Source: Cyathus striatus
Lineage: Eukaryota; Basidiomycota; Agaricomycetes; Agaricales; Nidulariaceae
Length of the DNA: 64,000 bases
Direction: 5' to 3'
NCBI GenBank assembly: GCA_025738555.1
Contig: JAOVFP010000004.1
Location: 5,270,001-5,334,000, forward strand
In this document: in pieces, positions 62,894 through 64,000 of the stretch
Numbering within the stretch: position 1 is the stretch's first letter
Layout of the letters: the number at the start of each line of letters is the position of its first letter
Notes under the pieces: generated by a model
Seen by the model: only the letters and a program-made list of their open reading frames with translations
Database searches by the model: none
Told to the model about the DNA's origin: nothing
Program-made: the position numbers and the translations under genes

Positions 62894-63872
62894 GTGGCTA
62901 TCAACTTGATCAATCGCTGTCGCTAACTACCGGGGGGTTGCGATGTTTCGTCATCGAGAGGATTATTGATTGCAATTTGAGTCTGGCGCGATCAATAATT
63001 ACTGTGTACTAGTTTTGCAATCAATTAGAAATGTGTAGGTAGAAATCATTGGAAATATAACTGCAATCTATCAACGGTGTTAAGTGTGAAATTATTCGTC
63101 GAATGGAATCAATGCTGTGTGCAAATCAATAAAAATCAAATCAAATGCAACACTTCAAATAAACGGTCCCCAACAACAATCTCAATGTACAGGTAGAGTT
63201 ATTAACCACGTATGCATAACCGGTAGGCTATTGGGCATTGTATAGCTTGCGCACTTAATTCTATTTAACCTCTATTTCGCTACTTTTACTATGAACTATG
63301 AAATGAAGGACTTGTATCTTCCCTTAAGTCTTCATGTACTTACACATTACCAGTGGTTCAACACAAGATTCAGTCAATCTAAAATTATTTAGTGTTCAAA
63401 ACAGCAATGTTATGAATTATCTAGCAAGCAATGTGTAGATGAAGGGGAAGATGCAAGTCAATTTTGCAAAGTCCGTAATAATAGAGCGGAATAGAGGTTA
63501 AATAGAATTAAGTGCGCAAGCTATACAATGCCCAATAGCCTACCGGTTATGCATACGTGGTTAATAACTCTACCTGTACATTGAGATTGTTGTTGGGGAC
63601 CGTTTATTTGAAGTGTTGCATTTGATTTGATTTTTATTGATTTGCACACAGCATTGATCCCATTCGTCGAATAATTTCACACTTAACACCGTTGATAGAT
63701 TGCAGTTATATTTCCAATGATTTCTACCTACACATTTCTAATTGATTGCAAAACTAGTACACAGTAATTATTGATCGCGCCAGACTCAAATTGCAATCAA
63801 TCACCCTCTCGATGACGAAACATCGCAACCCCCCGGTAGTCAGCGACAGCGATTGATCAGAAAGATAGCCAC
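62894..63872. repeat. Foldback element: 390-bp inverted arms, 196-bp loop
   Basis: The left arm 62894-63285 and right arm 63482-63872 are almost identical inverted copies. The outer ends read GTGGCTATC and GATAGCCAC; the inner ends meet at AACCTCTATT and AATAGAGGTT. Only a few mismatches and a small length change are visible. The loop has no gene. It could be a foldback transposon or the product of a local inversion duplication. Confidence 0.9.
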
Positions 63873-64000
63873 TGGTGGAGGGGGAAAGAAAGAAATACTC
63901 AATATATATGTAGAACTATTGAATGCACGAATGCCGAACGGAAATAGCCATCAGCTGTATGTACTGAATGCTGAATGAGTCATTTCACGCAAACGAATAG
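63873..64000. other. Window end; nothing recognised
   Basis: Short unique sequence with no feature. Confidence 0.4.

Overview
The window is nuclear DNA of a filamentous basidiomycete (Agaricomycetes). The signs are genes split by many 40-60 bp GT-AG introns, a class I hydrophobin, a DUF4436 membrane protein, a DUF6533-like membrane protein, a secreted ricin-B-type lectin, and a heavy load of small non-autonomous DNA transposons. All gene models were built by hand from splice signals and family motifs. There was no transcript or database support.

Layout. 0-5.6 kb: transposon ends, tandem repeats, a foldback element and a decayed relic of a SNF2 helicase gene. 5.7-6.9 kb: an intact UbiA-type aromatic prenyltransferase. 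7.5-8.4 kb: part of a DUF6533-like membrane protein. 8.4-13.1 kb: mostly gene-free, with one hAT-like element. 13.2-14.4 kb: a short-chain dehydrogenase. 15.1-16.8 kb: a second hAT-like element. 17.5-19.5 kb: an O-methyltransferase gene broken by two stops and a frameshift. 20.4-24.0 kb: an LSH/HELLS/Irc5-type SNF2 remodeller. 25.7-53.7 kb: a tangled array built from three gene types: HAD-fused class II (DxDT) terpene cyclases (five copies A-E, A intact, D with an open frame, three broken), MDP-1-type HAD phosphatases (four copies, one intact) and ricin-B lectins (two copies, one intact). Transposons with clear 8-bp or TA target duplications have landed among these copies. 54.0-60.4 kb: hydrophobin, FAD monooxygenase and DUF4436 protein. 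60.6-63.9 kb: an F-box/LRR-like gene, its truncated paralogue and a 980-bp foldback element.

How it may work together (inference). HAD-type cyclases with DDxxE and DxDT motifs include drimane-forming sesquiterpene synthases. Together with a UbiA prenyltransferase, an SDR, an O-methyltransferase relic and a salicylate-hydroxylase-like FAD monooxygenase, they suggest a drimane sesquiterpenoid or meroterpenoid locus. The co-duplicated MDP-1-type HAD phosphatases are candidates for removing phosphate from a cyclised prenyl diphosphate. The array is a birth-and-death family: sister copies keep TATA boxes while coding regions decay by CGA-to-TGA changes, deletions and insertions.
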